64,000 nt of DNA from Massospora cicadina (Eukaryota; Entomophthoromycota; Entomophthoromycetes; Entomophthorales; Entomophthoraceae): assembly GCA_022478985.1 (NCBI GenBank), contig JAKSZP010008029.1, positions 105,282 through 169,281 of the forward strand. The letters are read 5' to 3'. Every line of letters starts with the position of its first letter. Position 1 is the stretch's first letter. Of this stretch, positions 32,966 to 44,913 are shown piece by piece. The notes under the pieces are model-generated. The model searched no databases, was not told where the DNA came from, and saw only the letters and a list, made by a program, of their open reading frames with translations. The translations under genes and the position numbers were made by a program.

Positions 32966-33984
32966 ATAGCAATCTAAAAGGGTCTCAGCTCCCAAGATTT
33001 TAGAAGAAATAATTATCTCAGTACCCCTTGAGGACCTTTGCAAGTCCAGCCCAGCACTATGGCAAGACCTTCATCAATCCATTGGTCTAACCTGGCTTCA
33101 AATGGAGGCCCAAAACAGGAGTCCCTACTCAACAATAGAGGAGCACCCCACACCATGGGGTCCCACTTTGGATACTCAGTGCCCATCCTCCTTGATACAG
33201 GTTTTCAGAGAATATAATAACAAAGAAGTTCCTTCCGAACATTGGATATGAGGACATCCTTCAGAGCGACATGGTCTTCCTGATGGCTGGTGGAACTCAA
33301 CAATCTTGTTGTGGTCAAGTATTTGACCTTCCTGTGGAAGTAGCTGGCAAAATCCGCGATATATTGATGCAGTAGTCTTTGATCACAACCACTTCAAGTT
33401 ATTGCTTTCCAAGCAGGCCCTAAAGAAGTTTGTAATACATGCCAACTTTGAATTGGACCAATAGTTTATGCAGACAAAAAAAGGAATGAATCTCTTGACT
33501 GTTACATATTCCAACCCAAAAAGCCACCAGACACCCTGACGCAACTTTCTACCTAATGGTGTGTTGAGTTAGTAGAAAAAATTAATGCCCTATCCACTTG
33601 GAGGTCTGCAAAAGGCAGATCTATCACAACTACTCGAACAATTTGAGACACTGTTCTGCCACGATGGTGATGAAGTTCCACTATCAACCTTGGGTTCACA
33701 CCAGATTGATGTCAGTGATGCTAAACCAATTGCCAGATGACCCTACCGCCTGCCACAAGCTTGAGAAAAATTTGTTGAAGAAGAGATCAAGAAAGGTCTA
33801 GTCAGTGGCCTCATTAGCCCCCCTCTCAATCACTGTGGGCGTTCCCTGTTGTAGTTGTCCCCAAAAATAATAGAAAACTCCACTTGTGCGTTGACTACAT
33901 CCCTCTAAACCAAGTAACAAAGAAAAATGCATACACAATGACATTGATCACAGATATCTTCAATATCATGGGAGGCGCAAAGTA
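32966..33984 (+). pseudogene. Gypsy E protease and start of reverse transcriptase
   Basis: Continues Gypsy E after Gypsy G. YSVPILLDTG holds the DTG protease triad (33194-33202), followed by DMVFLMAGGTQ and FDLPVEVAGK. Near 33830 the RT entry appears: AFPVVVVPKNNRKLHLCVDY, PLNQVTKKNAYTMTLITDI and MGGAK, where LINE-3 cuts it. Stops are frequent. Confidence 0.75.
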
Positions 33985-34063
33985 GCTTTTCTTCTCATAA
34001 CAATCACTGTAGTTACTATGATTCGATTTGAACAGCAAATTTGGATAATCACACACAGGAAAG

Positions 34064-35370
34064 ATGGGCGAATTTATCAATAAAAATAATACAACATGGG
34101 CGAGCGTTGCGGCAAGTGGTGCACTTAACGGTGCAACTAAGGGCAAGAAACGCCCTGGAGGGGGACCAGGAACCCAATCCATAAAGAAATTGCAAACTCA
34201 GACACCATCTGGGTTTATGGTATTTACTATAAAGCACGCGCAATATATGTACATTCAGTTCAACCAACCCTTGTCAAAGGTGGAGCATGGGATCATACTT
34301 TTCCTTGGGGATGAGTCACCGACCCTGTGGGAGAAAACATGTGAGGCACAGCCCTCACTTTTCCCTCATGCGGTGTATGTAGCCACCAACAATATGGGCT
34401 GCGGCTGGATCAATATTGGTTTCAAAACAGCCAATGAAGCCAATGCTGCAGCAAAAATCTGTGTGGAAATTGCCCTCCCCAAGGGCAAAGAATTTGTGTG
34501 CACCGCGCGCACCAGATGGAACAAAGTGAAAACTTTGTTCATCTCTTTTGACTCGCTCCCCACCAACCTTCCTCATAAGGTAATTAAAAGGAGCTCCGCA
34601 AAGGTCTCATGGCCTATTGAGAAATTAAGCAACTTGAATTACAGCGATTTCACTTGATGCTCAACCTGTGCATGGGCAAATTTATCGCCATAATCATCCC
34701 CTTCCCAGAAGTGGAAGAGGACTTATCCAGAATTCTCCGCAAAGCAGAAATTCACTTTGCAGATGGGGGCCAGTCAGCCACATTCCGAGTTACACTGGAA
34801 CGCGCACCACCCATTTGCAACCACTGTGGCTCACTGGGCCACAAGGAACATGCATGCCCTGTGAAAGAGGGCTTAATGGAAAATGATTTTTGTGAGGAAG
34901 CAATAGACAAAGATAATGAAAGCTTTGCCAAAATGACTGATGATCACCACCCATTCCTCTGGGGTGAAGATGGACTATACTCCATCGTGGACCCAGTTAT
35001 AAGCAAACAACATAAAGCGGCACAAAAGTTCCCGCAAGCAAGCAGCGGCTGAAGTGGCAGCACACGCGGAGTCTGCCATTAACCCTGGATAAATTTGGGA
35101 GGATATTTTGTATATTCACCAAACCAACCAATCAGAACAATATGCCCAGGTCAAAAATTTTGACAGTAACCTGACTGAGTCACAAAGTGATATCAGTCAT
35201 GCACATACTGAGGAACAATGCAACCGCAATTTGGGCGAAAATGCGTTGCACAATTCACCAAAGTTGAACCTCAAAGATATAAAATCCAATCAACAATCCA
35301 CATCAAATCAACATGAGACCTGTGCGGGAAATTTTGATGCAAATGCAAAAAACTGCAATTCCTTTTAATC
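34064..35370 (+). pseudogene. LINE-3 ORF1
   Basis: ATG at 34064 (MGEFINKNNTTWASVAASG). Frames 34064-34657, 34654-35052 and 35108-35368 follow one another with shifts. NMGCGWINIGFKTANEA and FISFDSLPT give the RRM-like part, CNHCGSLGHKEHAC (34816-34857) the CCHC knuckle. The C-terminal part is rich in Asn, Gln and Ser. Aligns with LINE-F ORF1 throughout and supplies the better start. Confidence 0.8.
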
Positions 35371-35499
35371 ATTGGGTCAGATCAAGGGAACCAACAATGG
35401 CAGTGAAAGAGTTGGAGTACATATGCGGAGCATGGCCAAAATGAGCCACGGTGGGATAGGGCCAGAGGGCCCTCCCAACCACTCTTGAGGCTCCGCGGG

Positions 35500-36350
35500 C
35501 ACCTCAGTGTCAATAGGGACGCTAAACATTGTGGGAGCCAGGGCTCACACGTCTAATCCAAAAGCTGGAATTCCTGCGAAAAACTCTTGTAGACATCTTG
35601 GCCTTCCAAGAAACCCACTGTCTACAAGGGGAAGAAGAACCCTGGTCAACCAGGGTCGCACAATCACAATCAGTATGACGTCTCACTGTGGGGTGATAGT
35701 CCAAAAAAACAAAAGATTTAAAATTACAAATTTGTCATCACACTTGTATGGTCGAGTCCTTGTAGCAACAATCACATGCCAAGAGGAAATAATTTTGATA
35801 GCATGTATCTATGCACCATGCACTGCAACTGAGAGAAAACAATTTTTTGAAAACATTTCTACTCTCACCCTCCCACCAGATACCATTATGTTAGGCGATT
35901 TCAACTTCTGGGATAACCCCAATATGGATTGATGGCCTAATCCCAGGGGATACCCACCCAGACACATTGAATTCCGCACAATGAAGGCATCTCTTGGCTT
36001 ACAGGATGCTCTCCCCCAGTTCATTACTCCTTCCTCACATGACGCGGCCCAACATACATGAGGGAGTGCTCATATTGATGAGTCGCATTGACCACATCCT
36101 CGTCCCACAATCCCACCACTCAAGGATATCCAAATTTATAACAAAAAAGATCAATTTTTCTGACCACCAATTAGTTATGGTGCAGTTAGCGCCAACCCAA
36201 TTCCACACACAGGTGTCGCCTTGGAGAAAGCTTCACCCAGAAAATATAAAATTGCCCAAGATATCTGACTGGGTCAAAAACAAGGCCACAAACCCAGAAT
36301 TCATGGCCCTATCCACTTCAGATCCCATCGGAACATGGGAAAATTCAAAA
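35500..36350 (+). pseudogene. LINE-3 ORF2: endonuclease domain
   Basis: GTLNIVGARAHT opens the domain. Motifs: FQETH-type near 35608 (frame shift), LYGRVLVATITC, GDFNFW near 35900, RIDHILVPQ and FSDHQLV near 36155. Two frame changes and a stop at 35931 break it. It corresponds to LINE-F 11440-12140. Confidence 0.75.
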
Positions 36351-36799
36351 AGGACTTAATCAACAAAACCCAACATATTGCATCACATAAGTACACCGCG
36401 GACACAGCCACAATCAAGTGTACCTTGGCAGAACTAGACCACCTGGAAATAGATACTCTGAGATCTGGCTATAGCCCCAACTGGGGATGCAAATGGGCAG
36501 AAATTTCTGCCCGGCTTAACAATCTCATCTTTGAACACCAACACAGAATCAAAGTATCAAACAAAGGTAAGTTCATAGAGGAAGGTGAAACCTGTTTGAC
36601 ATACTTCTTCCACCAATCCACTCCTGCAGAAACCAGCCCACATGCACACAGGTCCGCAAGACCAACGGCACTGTGGCAACTGACCCTGAGCAGGTCAAGG
36701 CAGAAGTACACCGCTATTACACCAAATTATATTATGAAATGCCAACAGATTCACAAAAAAATTAAAGAATTTACACAAACTGCTGAGATACAAAGTACA

Positions 36800-37900
36800 C
36801 CACCGAATTACAATATACTATCCCTTATTACATGGGAGGAGCTTTGGGAGACAATTCGCGGTGCACCACATAGGAAATGCCCAGGGCCTGATGGGATACC
36901 ATATGAATTTTACAAAAAATATTTTCAACAAATAGCCCCCTCCTATTGGCGTCTATGAACCAGTGCTTGTTGGAAACACGCCTATTACCAGGAGGCCATG
37001 AATCCTACGTTATAACCTTGTATAAAAAGGGTGACAAGTTGGACCTGGCCAACTGGCGCCCAATTGCACTCTCCAACACTGACACGAAAATTCTAACAAA
37101 AATTTTAGTAAATAGATTAGGCGCAATTGCATCTGACGTCCTATCACCTAATCAGCTTGGGTTTATACCAGGGCGTTCAATCTGGAACAACTTTACCCTG
37201 TTGCAAACATTTGCCAATCCAAAGCAACTGGTGCCCTGGTCTTCTTGGATCAGGAAAAGGCGTATGACCGTGTTAGCTGGCCATATCTAAAAGAATGTCT
37301 ACATGCTTTCAAACTCCCACCAAGATTCATAAAATGGGCGATGCTCCTAACAGAATCTGTAACCATGGCTGTATGCGGCCCTGGATTCCTAACAAACAAG
37401 ATTAAACCCCACAGAGGGCTTAAACAAGGGGATCCCCTCAGCCCACTGCTATACAATTTCAGCTTTGACCCACTCCTCCGAGTAACTGACTCACGTCTCA
37501 TGGGGATAACCGCACAAGGACAACCAACAGTCAAGATACTGGCCTTTGCGGATGACTGCGTAGCAGGTATAGCAAACAATGAAGATGCCCGACAGCTGGA
37601 ACACACTCTAGAGGAATACTCCAAGGTGAGCAATGCATCGCTCAACAAAAGAAAGACAGAAATCATCCTCTTAGGCAAATACACAAACAATTGGGCCACA
37701 ACATCAGAACCTCATACCAACACACAAAAAAACCCAATCATTTTACCCTTTGCAACACCTCCCACCACCACTCCTGTCCGACACCTTGTAATCTGGAGAG
37801 AATCAGGGTATATGCTAATGAGACAATGGAAAGTAACCTGTTACAACGGGTATCCAAACGCGTCGCCTCCCTCAAGGGAAGAACCCCAGGATTAACAGGA
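36800..37900 (+). pseudogene. LINE-3 ORF2: reverse transcriptase
   Basis: RKCPGPDGIPYEFYKKYF, NWRPIALSNTDTKI, NQLGFIPGRSIWNN, motif A LDQEKAYDRV (Asp 37248-37250), GLKQGDPLSPLLYNF and motif C AFADDC (Asp pair 37551-37556). Catalytic residues remain, but the frame shifts near 36950 and 37245 and breaks near 37895. Confidence 0.85.
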
Positions 37901-37989
37901 TGAGTTACAGTTGCTAACTCGCTCATCCTCCCAATACTGTGGTACTAGGCCCACGCGATCGCCTTCTCACCTACCTTTATAACCTCAAT

Positions 37990-39060
37990 CCGCGCGCTCA
38001 TCCAAGGCTGGCTGTGGCCTGGCTCTCACCCTCCTATACGGATGGAAACACTATTTGGCCCACGCTCAAGCGGAGGCATGGGACTAATAGATTTCAAGAG
38101 CCACGTTAATCACATCCTAGGTACATGGATAAAGGAAGTCCTTGCTCCAGACCTCCCGCAACAACATTGGTCCAGAGCAGCAAGGACTAACTTTGCACAG
38201 GCGCTCAAATTAGCCAACCCACATAGTCCACCCAGACTACTTTCATACCTTGCAAAGCACCCTACTGCAACGGGTCCACATGGAACCTCCCCTCATTTCA
38301 AACATATCCTCCAAACTATCTACCATATGGAATGGACCATAGAGAACACGGGTACTATACAGGGAAGGGGACGACCCAGCCCCCAAACTAAACTAAGAAA
38401 CCCAGAAAACCACTCCCAGAGAGATATGATCGCAACAACCCTAAACATAGCTAGGGTAGAATACCTAGATATGTTGGACATTCCCTATGATTTAACCACA
38501 CAGAAGGCAATGTGGAAAATGACTCACCACCCACTCCTACAGCCAAGGATAAGAGAAAACGCTTGGAGCTGCCTGAGAAGGACCTATAGGACAGCGGACC
38601 ATTCCAACTCCCTCCACAAAACATGTGCAGTATGTGGAGGGGAGGGATCCCTACATCACCACCTCAAAACATGCCCCCCAACCAAAGCTATATGGCAGGA
38701 AGCCGCACGCCTGCTCAAGATCCAAAACAAACAGGTATAATTCTATATCAAAGAGCATCTTCGTGATCCATATTGAATCACCAATTCCATCTACCCTCCG
38801 CTCCCCTAATAATACCCATTGCAATGTGGACAATCCATACAATTGCATTAGATGCGTTCAAGGGCACAGTCCCAGCCTTTCATGGGGTTATCAACAGGTT
38901 CCATGTCCACATAATGGAGCACTTCCAAGCCTGGCTTTATGGATATATAAGACCAAGGCAAAAAGCGCTCATAGAATCATGGTTCTCACTCTGGTTCCTC
39001 CACACAGACCCTTTCCTTCACACCTGCTCCATAGTAGGGGAAACCCCCTTGGAGTAGCGC
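37990..39060 (+). pseudogene. LINE-3 ORF2: C-terminal region
   Basis: Open 232-codon frame 38042-38740: GMGLIDFKSHVNHILGTW, YLDMLDIPYD, CAVCGGEGSLHHHLKTC finger near 38630. After a shift, AMWTIHTIALDAFKG to FLHTCSIV (38820-39040) completes the end of ORF2. This intact MWTIHT end identifies LINE-1 at 1-364 as a related ORF2 tail. Confidence 0.8.
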
Positions 39061-39209
39061 ACCAACCCCCCATACCTGGAAGTCCCGCTGGCAACAGGGG
39101 TAACTTGAGTACCCTGGATTGCCCAATTTTATATTTGTCAGTTATTCCCTTAGTTTTACATACATTTGGTAATGTCCATCCCCTGGTTGGCTTACCTCAG
39201 TTAAATAAA

Positions 39210-40230
39210 ATGGGAGGCGCACAGTACTTCACTAATATTGATTTGTTCTCTAGATACTATGAACTGGCAAAGGAAGAAAAGTTTATCTTATAAAACAGCG
39301 TTCATCACCAAATTTAGACAGTTTAATTACACTCAAATGACTTTTGGTCTTACTGGAGCTCCTAAAACAATCCTAAAGGTTATAGATCAATTATTCCGTG
39401 GATTAACAAGTCGGTGTGTCACTGTTTACCTTGATGATACCGCCATCTATTCCACTGATTATAATCAACACCCGCAGGATCTAGGAGCAGTACTTTATTG
39501 AATCAAAGAAGCAAACCTTGACATCAATGAGTCAAAGCTAATACTCTGCACTAGAGAGATGAAGCTGCTAGGGCACACTATCTCTCCAGAAGAAAAACGC
39601 ACTGACCCCTCTAAGTTGGAAGTCATTTCTACGTGGCCCATTTCAAACAATGCAGCTGAACTTCTTATCTTTCTGGGAACTGTCAACTGCTATCGTACCT
39701 TTATTCCAAACTTCAGCAAGGTAGCCACTCCATTGTACTGACTCCAGAAGAAGGGAACCCCGTGGGACTTCAGTGTTGCTGCCCACAAGAGTTTTGTCAG
39801 CCTGAGAAATGCATTAGCTCAAGCTCCCATTTTGATCTTCCTCAACTTTGATGAAGAATTTCAGGTGTTCACAGATGCCAGTAATTCAGCCTTTGGGGCT
39901 GTGCTTACACAGCTTCAAGGAAAAAAATACTTACCTGTCAAATTCATCTCAAGAAATTTTCCTCATCGGAATTCAACTACTCAACATATGAGAAAATGGT
40001 TCTGGCTGTGGTGTCCGCTCTTTATAAATTCTAATATTACATGTTGGACCAGCAGGTCTCAGTATCCACTGATAACTCAGTAGTAAGTTTTCTGCTAAAT
40101 AATCCCTTTCCAAATGGTCGCCGGGTACACTGGAGGTATGAGCTAATGGAGTTTGATTTAAAATTTGTGCACATCCCTGGAAGGCTTAAATAAGTAGCAG
40201 ATGGGTTATCATTAGTCCACAATAACCCAG
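39210..40230 (+). pseudogene. Gypsy E reverse transcriptase (rest) and RNase H
   Basis: MGGAQYFTNIDLFSRYYELA, MTFGLTGAPKTIL and the catalytic box YLDD (39427-39438) are followed by MKLLGHTISPEEKRTDPSK, FLGTVNCYRTFIPNFSKVATPLY and RNase H FQVFTDASNSAFGAVLTQ. TGA codons interrupt at about 39499 and 39739. The RNase H tail (LHIPGR-like near 40165) is frameshifted. Confidence 0.8.
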
Positions 40231-40239
40231 CAGGACCAG

Positions 40240-41460
40240 CAATTTTCCATATGGGGGAGATTGATCTCGAGAATGTGCTCCTGCAGTTTGGAAGTTCCTG
40301 GAAGATTTTGAAGTACCAAGCGATATCTAGGATATACCATCATTTAAAACGTTGTTCAAGATTTCTAACACTTGAAGGGCACCTATATGTACATACCAAG
40401 GGATCTGAGGCCCAGGTGGATCCAAGAGGCCAATTCATGCAGCAGATGAAGGAGGCTCATGACGACGCCTGACACTTTGGAGTACACGCCACCTGGTTGA
40501 GACTCTTCACTGTATACTGGTGGCCTAGTGCCTACAATGAAGTCAGTAACTATGTATCCAAATGCCATGCCTGCCAAGTCTTTGCTAAGTCACCAGGTGC
40601 CCAAAAACCCCTAAACCCTATAGCAACACCTGGGCTATTTGAGATGTGGGGCCTCGACTTTATGGGACCTTTAATGCTTGCCACTAATGGATCAAAGTAT
40701 ATTCTAGTAGCCAATGAATACTTCAGCTGTTAGCCTGTCACTAAAGCGGTTAACTGAGCTGATGCAACTATCACAGCCCAGTTTCTATATGAAGAGATAA
40801 TTACTATCTATGGACCACCTCAGCTTGTCCTGACTGACCGGGGATCACATTTCAATAAAAAGTTAATTAATAAAATTCAGGCCCAGGTATGCACTCATCA
40901 CTCAACGACAACAGCATACAACCCTCAGTGTAAAGGACTAACAGAATGGATGAATCAATTACTGATGCATGCCCTGGAATGGAGCATCATAGACAACCCT
41001 GATAAATGGCCTGAACGCTTATCAGCCATCCTTTGGGCATACCAAACCAAAATCCATAGTACTACCAAGTGACTCCATATGAACTACTGTTTGGAATAAA
41101 ATTTCAACTCAGCCCATTGGCCAAGCAACTCATCAACCATTTCCCATCAATTTTGCCACTTAAAACAGTCTGACATGATGAAAATGGTATAAAATCATGC
41201 CCATTGAATGAAGATCAATTATGACAATCACCTCAAAACCCTCCAGGTTTTTACAGTAGGAGACCTAGTCCACCTGTATTAAAAATGAACTTGTAAAATC
41301 TCACTCCCAGAAAACTCACCCACTTTTCAAAGGGCCGTTTAGAGTTACCAAAGTAATCCCCTATGGAAACTACAACCTAGAAACCCTTAATGGAATGCCA
41401 TATCTACAATTATCAATGACAATCATCTTAAACTTTACCAGTATATAATTGAATATGGGG
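40240..41460 (+). pseudogene. Gypsy E integrase
   Basis: HFGVHATW and YVSKCHACQVF give the HHCC finger; GLDFMGPLM, LTDRGSHFNKK and GLTEWMNQLLMHALEW carry D, D and E, all preserved. Stops at about 40732 and 40756 lie between the Asp residues. The GPF module (KGPFRVTKVIPYGNYNLETLN) is at 41325-41400. A second, more decayed copy of this end is at 8990-9330. Confidence 0.8.
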
Positions 41461-41462
41461 AG

Positions 41463-41823
41463 TTTCAAACGGATTAATGATTTCTACAAATCCACTTGAA
41501 TAATAATTCCACGTTCATGGAGTATTCAATTTATCCTGATTTCAGTTAATTCCCCTAGAACATTCTAGGCACCAATTTACCCTAGAAACAGGTATAAATA
41601 CCTGCATTTCTTATCACGATAAACTATCAGATTCTAAAGATTGATTTCATTTGTGCTTCTTATTTTCCAGTTTTGAGAAATATCCTTCCCTGAGTGTTTT
41701 AAGTCATAAACACCCAGGATGACTGATGACAATTGCTGAATTGACAATCCTGAAAGCCTGAGATTTACGCTCCGCTACCTGCCACACACAGGGAATACAT
41801 CAGAATCCCCTAGTTCCCCAACA
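41463..41823 (+). repeat. Gypsy E 3' LTR
   Basis: Ends CCCCAACA at 41823 and aligns to 16367-16727. Its first bases (TTTCAAACGG) have drifted from TGTTGAAGG. Confidence 0.85.
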
Positions 41824-41828
41824 ATGGT
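41824..41828 (+). repeat. Target-site duplication ATGGT (left copy)
   Basis: Exact copy at 49360-49364, flanking Gypsy M2. Confidence 0.85.
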
Positions 41829-42324
41829 TGTTGTAAAATTGGCAGTATATGAAGGATATACCGAAGGGTTTTGGCACAGGGTTTGACCCAATGAGCAGCT
41901 AGGATCAATGATGTGAGGATTGTTATCCTGAAAATAAAATAATAGACTTATAAAATAAATATGGAGCACTTGCTCCCATATCTCTTCTTTATTAATACTT
42001 TATTACAGCTGATTTCTGCTGTTCCGCTAACTTTTACTATCAAAAACCTAACCTCCCTTGATCATCTCATCCTGCTTATATCGTAGCAATTTTGGATGAT
42101 ACTACTTACATGGCTTAGTAACTCAATTTGACGTATGCATTGGTTATGTCAATTCTTCATTTGTTAATCTCATGACGCCCAATTCTGAGGTGATTTACCA
42201 ACAATCCAATATTGCCTAATTTTGAGGCGCTTAAATTACCATTAATTATATCAATCTCAGCATATCCATAGTTCCCACCCTCATGACCTGAGGCTTATTG
42301 TCCAGTCATATTGGAATTACGACA
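41829..42324 (-). repeat. Gypsy M2 3' LTR
   Basis: On plus TGTTGTAAAATTGGCAG to ACGACA; matches 48865-49359 nearly base for base, with scattered transitions. Confidence 0.9.
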
Positions 42325-42336
42325 TTACCCCCTCCT
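42325..42336 (-). promoter_or_regulatory. Gypsy M2 polypurine tract
   Basis: TTACCCCCTCC on plus, that is GGAGGGGG on the element strand, directly next to the 3' LTR. Confidence 0.65.
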
Positions 42337-42354
42337 TGAGTGGATAATAAAACT

Positions 42355-43305
42355 CATATTGCTTATATGCTCAGAGGAACTTTGCATGCACTCGGTTAAT
42401 GATCTGACTACTAGCGGGGTCCTTGATAGTATATACATCTATGCCTGTCTTTTCAATGACTTCAAATGGTCTGATCTATATATTGGCCAGCTTGTGTTTT
42501 TGGCCAAACCCATGTTGATCATGGAATAAGACCATGTCTCCATCCTTGTGCTGTGCTGGGGCACTCTGCCGTACCTGATTGGCAGCCTGGCTTTTGATTC
42601 TCTTAGCTAGGCTGAATGAGTATGCTTCAGTTTATAATTTGATCAGCATATTCATTAGAATGGTCAAATAGCATTGCAGATCCATTCCGCTAGTGTCCTC
42701 TACACAGGCATATAGGAAAGAGGGTAGAGCGGGGTGCCATCCATAAGCAATTAAAATGGTATTTTCCCCATGGCCGAATGGCAGCTAATATTGTAGGCAA
42801 ACACCGCGGTAGAAAGGAGGGTACTCCAATCAGAGGGCCTGTCTGTGACCAACTTCTGGAGTATGTTCACCAGGGTCTCATTAGCCCGTTCAATCATTAC
42901 ATTGGACTTGTGGTGATATGAAGTTGTTAGAACCCCATGGATGGCCATCAGTTCATTTAGCTTAGGTAGAATGTGTGAAGTGAAGTTCATCCCATTATCA
43001 GTAAAGATGAATTGGGGACAACTGTGTCGCTGAATTATACACTCTATAACAAACTTGGCCACCATTAGCACCCCCAAATCTCATATTGGTCGCGCCTCAA
43101 CCCACCTGGTCAAGTGGTCAATTGCTACCATGATGTATTTGCACCAGTTTGCCCCTGTTGGCTTGGGACCCACCACATCAATCAAAACGGTGTGCCAGGC
43201 GAAGTGCGGCTTCACTAACTGGTATGAAGTCTTCTGGAAGAACAGCTTTTCTACTTGGCATTGGTGACAGGAGGAGATAGTATCAAGAATTTCAAAATTC
43301 ATGCT
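42355..43305 (-). pseudogene. Gypsy M2 integrase
   Basis: Frame 43081-43302 gives HQCQVEKLFFQKTSYQLV, LIDVVGPKPTGANW with the first catalytic Asp preserved, and DHLTRWVEARP. Frame 42751-43077 gives FTDNGMNFTSH and MIERANETLVNI with the second Asp and the Glu. The C-terminal domain (42360-42720) is broken. Residue for residue it matches M1, and unlike M1 keeps all three acidic residues. Confidence 0.8.
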
Positions 43306-44110
43306 TTCCTAGTAATACTGAGGCCGCAATAGTTCCATGGTCTTATGCACTGCACTGTTTCCAACTGCTCGGTGTGCACTCATAATAATAGTTGGGCTGG
43401 CGGAAGGTCTTGGGATATTTACAGTAGTGTCCCCTATCTGCTTATATAATTCCCCATTTTTCTGAAATGTATTGGCCCTTATTCCGTCCAATACCTTGAT
43501 GACTGGGGGCGGTTCATCATTGTACTTGCCACTAAGCATCTTATTGAACAGAATAACACTCAGATCCACAGTAACTTTAATTGTAGGTAATCTCAATAAA
43601 CAATCAGCATTCTGGTGTTTTGCTCCAGGTTGGTGAAGAATTTCAAAATTGTATGCCTGCAATTTAAGAGCCCATCGGGCTAGACGCCCTTCCAGTTCTT
43701 TCAGATTTTGTAACCAGCGTAGTGAGGCATGATCCGTTACAACTTTGAATTTCACCCCATGCAAACACACCCAAAATTGCTTATAGGCGTAGATCACCAC
43801 CAAGCACTCCCTCTCAGTCACAGTGTAATTGCGTTCATGGCTGTTCAAACTGTGACTACAGTATGCTATGGGGTGCTCTTCTCCTTTCTCATCTTTTTGG
43901 GATAGGACTGCCCCTACAGCGGAAAGTGATGCATCCATCTGAACAATAAACTCTTTTTTGAAATTGGGATATTGTAACACTGGCGCACTGGTTAATGCCA
44001 TTTGAAGCATATCAAAAAGCGCGTTGCTGATATTCCGCCCATTCAAACATAGTGTCCTTTCTTAATAACTCAAAGAGTGGGCCCCCAATACAGCTGAAGT
44101 TAGGGATGAA
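43306..44110 (-). pseudogene. Gypsy M2 RNase H and integrase finger start
   Basis: Open frame 43309-44046 (245 codons): LQYPNFKKEFIVQMDASLSAVG, HPIAYCSHSLNSHERNY, ECLVVIYAYKQFW, DHASLRWLQNLKE, HQPGAKHQNADCLLRLP, then HRAVGNSAVHKTMELL, the His part of the finger with the second His changed (GNSA for GHGG). The longest intact piece of M2. Confidence 0.85.
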
Positions 44111-44880
44111 GCGCCAGTAATATCTGACCATTCCCAAAAAGACCTGTATATCCTGCTCACTGGTGGGTGGAGTCATTTTTCGAATAGCTTCCACTTTGGA
44201 TGGTTGAGGTCTCAGCCCTGTGGCATCAACCACAAACCCCAGGTACTCCAGCTGGTCTTTAAAAAGTGGCATTTCCAGGGTTTAATTTTGATGTTGGCCT
44301 CAGCGAGCTGGCAGAATACAGCTTCTAAATGGTTGAGGTGTTTGGAGAAGGTTCAGGAGAAAACATTAATGTCATCAAGGTATACAAGGACACATGACAG
44401 TTTTAGATCCCCCAGAATAGTATCCATTGCTCGTTGAAATGTAGCTGGGGCATTACACAACCCTTGTGGCATCTGGGTTAGTTGGAAAAGACCTTTAGAT
44501 GTGATTACCATGCACTTCTTCTGCTCCACCAGTGGCAACTCGATTTGCCAATAGCCTGATATCAGGTCCATAGCTGAGAAAACAAGCTCCCACTAGCCAA
44601 TATAAAGTGTCATCAATCCGTGGTAAGGGATATGAGTCCTTTTTAGTGATTTTGTTGAGCTTCTGTTTGTCTATTACTACATGGTTGGTGCTGTCCTTTT
44701 TTTAACAATAAGAATGGGTGAAGCCCATGGACTCTTTGATAGTTCAATCATCCCTTGCGCTAATAGCTTGTCAATTTCCTCAGTTACTACTTCTTCCACC
44801 ACCCTTGATTGGTGGATCAGCCTTGACCTGATGGGTGGATGATCTCCAGTGTCCAGCCTATGAACCACCCCCGCGCGCAT
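44110..44880 (-). pseudogene. Gypsy M2 reverse transcriptase
   Basis: RLIHQSRVVEEVVTEEIDKLLAQ and SPWASPILIVKK form the entry (44677-44880). MDLISGYWQIELPLVEQKK, LCNAPATFQRAMDT and the catalytic YLDD at 44371-44382 follow (44353-44571), then DQLEYLGFVVDATGLRPQPSK in 44012-44272. A run of T at about 44698 disrupts the frame at the same place as in M1. Confidence 0.85.
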
Positions 44881-44913
44881 CCTAAATCATGGTCATTGAC
44901 AGCAAAAATCTCT

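Larger units (their letters stand above)
33985..39209 (+). mobile_element. LINE-3: near full-length copy of the LINE-F family
   Basis: Target duplication ATGGGAGGCGCAAAGTA (33968-33984) and ATGGGAGGCGCACAGTA (39210-39226), 17 bp with one mismatch, inside the Gypsy E RT. The host reading NIMGGA on the left resumes as MGGAQYFTNIDLFSRY on the right. Contents: 5' leader, ORF1, endonuclease, RT, C-terminal finger and a short A-rich end (TTAAATAAA). Confidence 0.92.
16367..41823 (+). mobile_element. Gypsy E: LTR retrotransposon opened by two large insertions
   Basis: Two LTRs of equal length (361 bp; 16367-16727 and about 41463-41823) bracket a single dispersed element: gag 16740-18222, protease and RT start 32966-33984, RT to integrase 39210-41460. 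The missing stretches are filled by Gypsy G (18223-32965) and LINE-3 (33985-39209). Removing them gives one ordered gag-protease-RT-RNase H-integrase element of about 5.5 kb. No convincing target duplication was found (AATAG on the left, ATGGT on the right). All its genes have stops. Confidence 0.8.

Noticed and set aside
18218..32970. ACACC/ATAGC as the target duplication of Gypsy G
   Set aside because: Only three of five bases agree, which is too weak to call.
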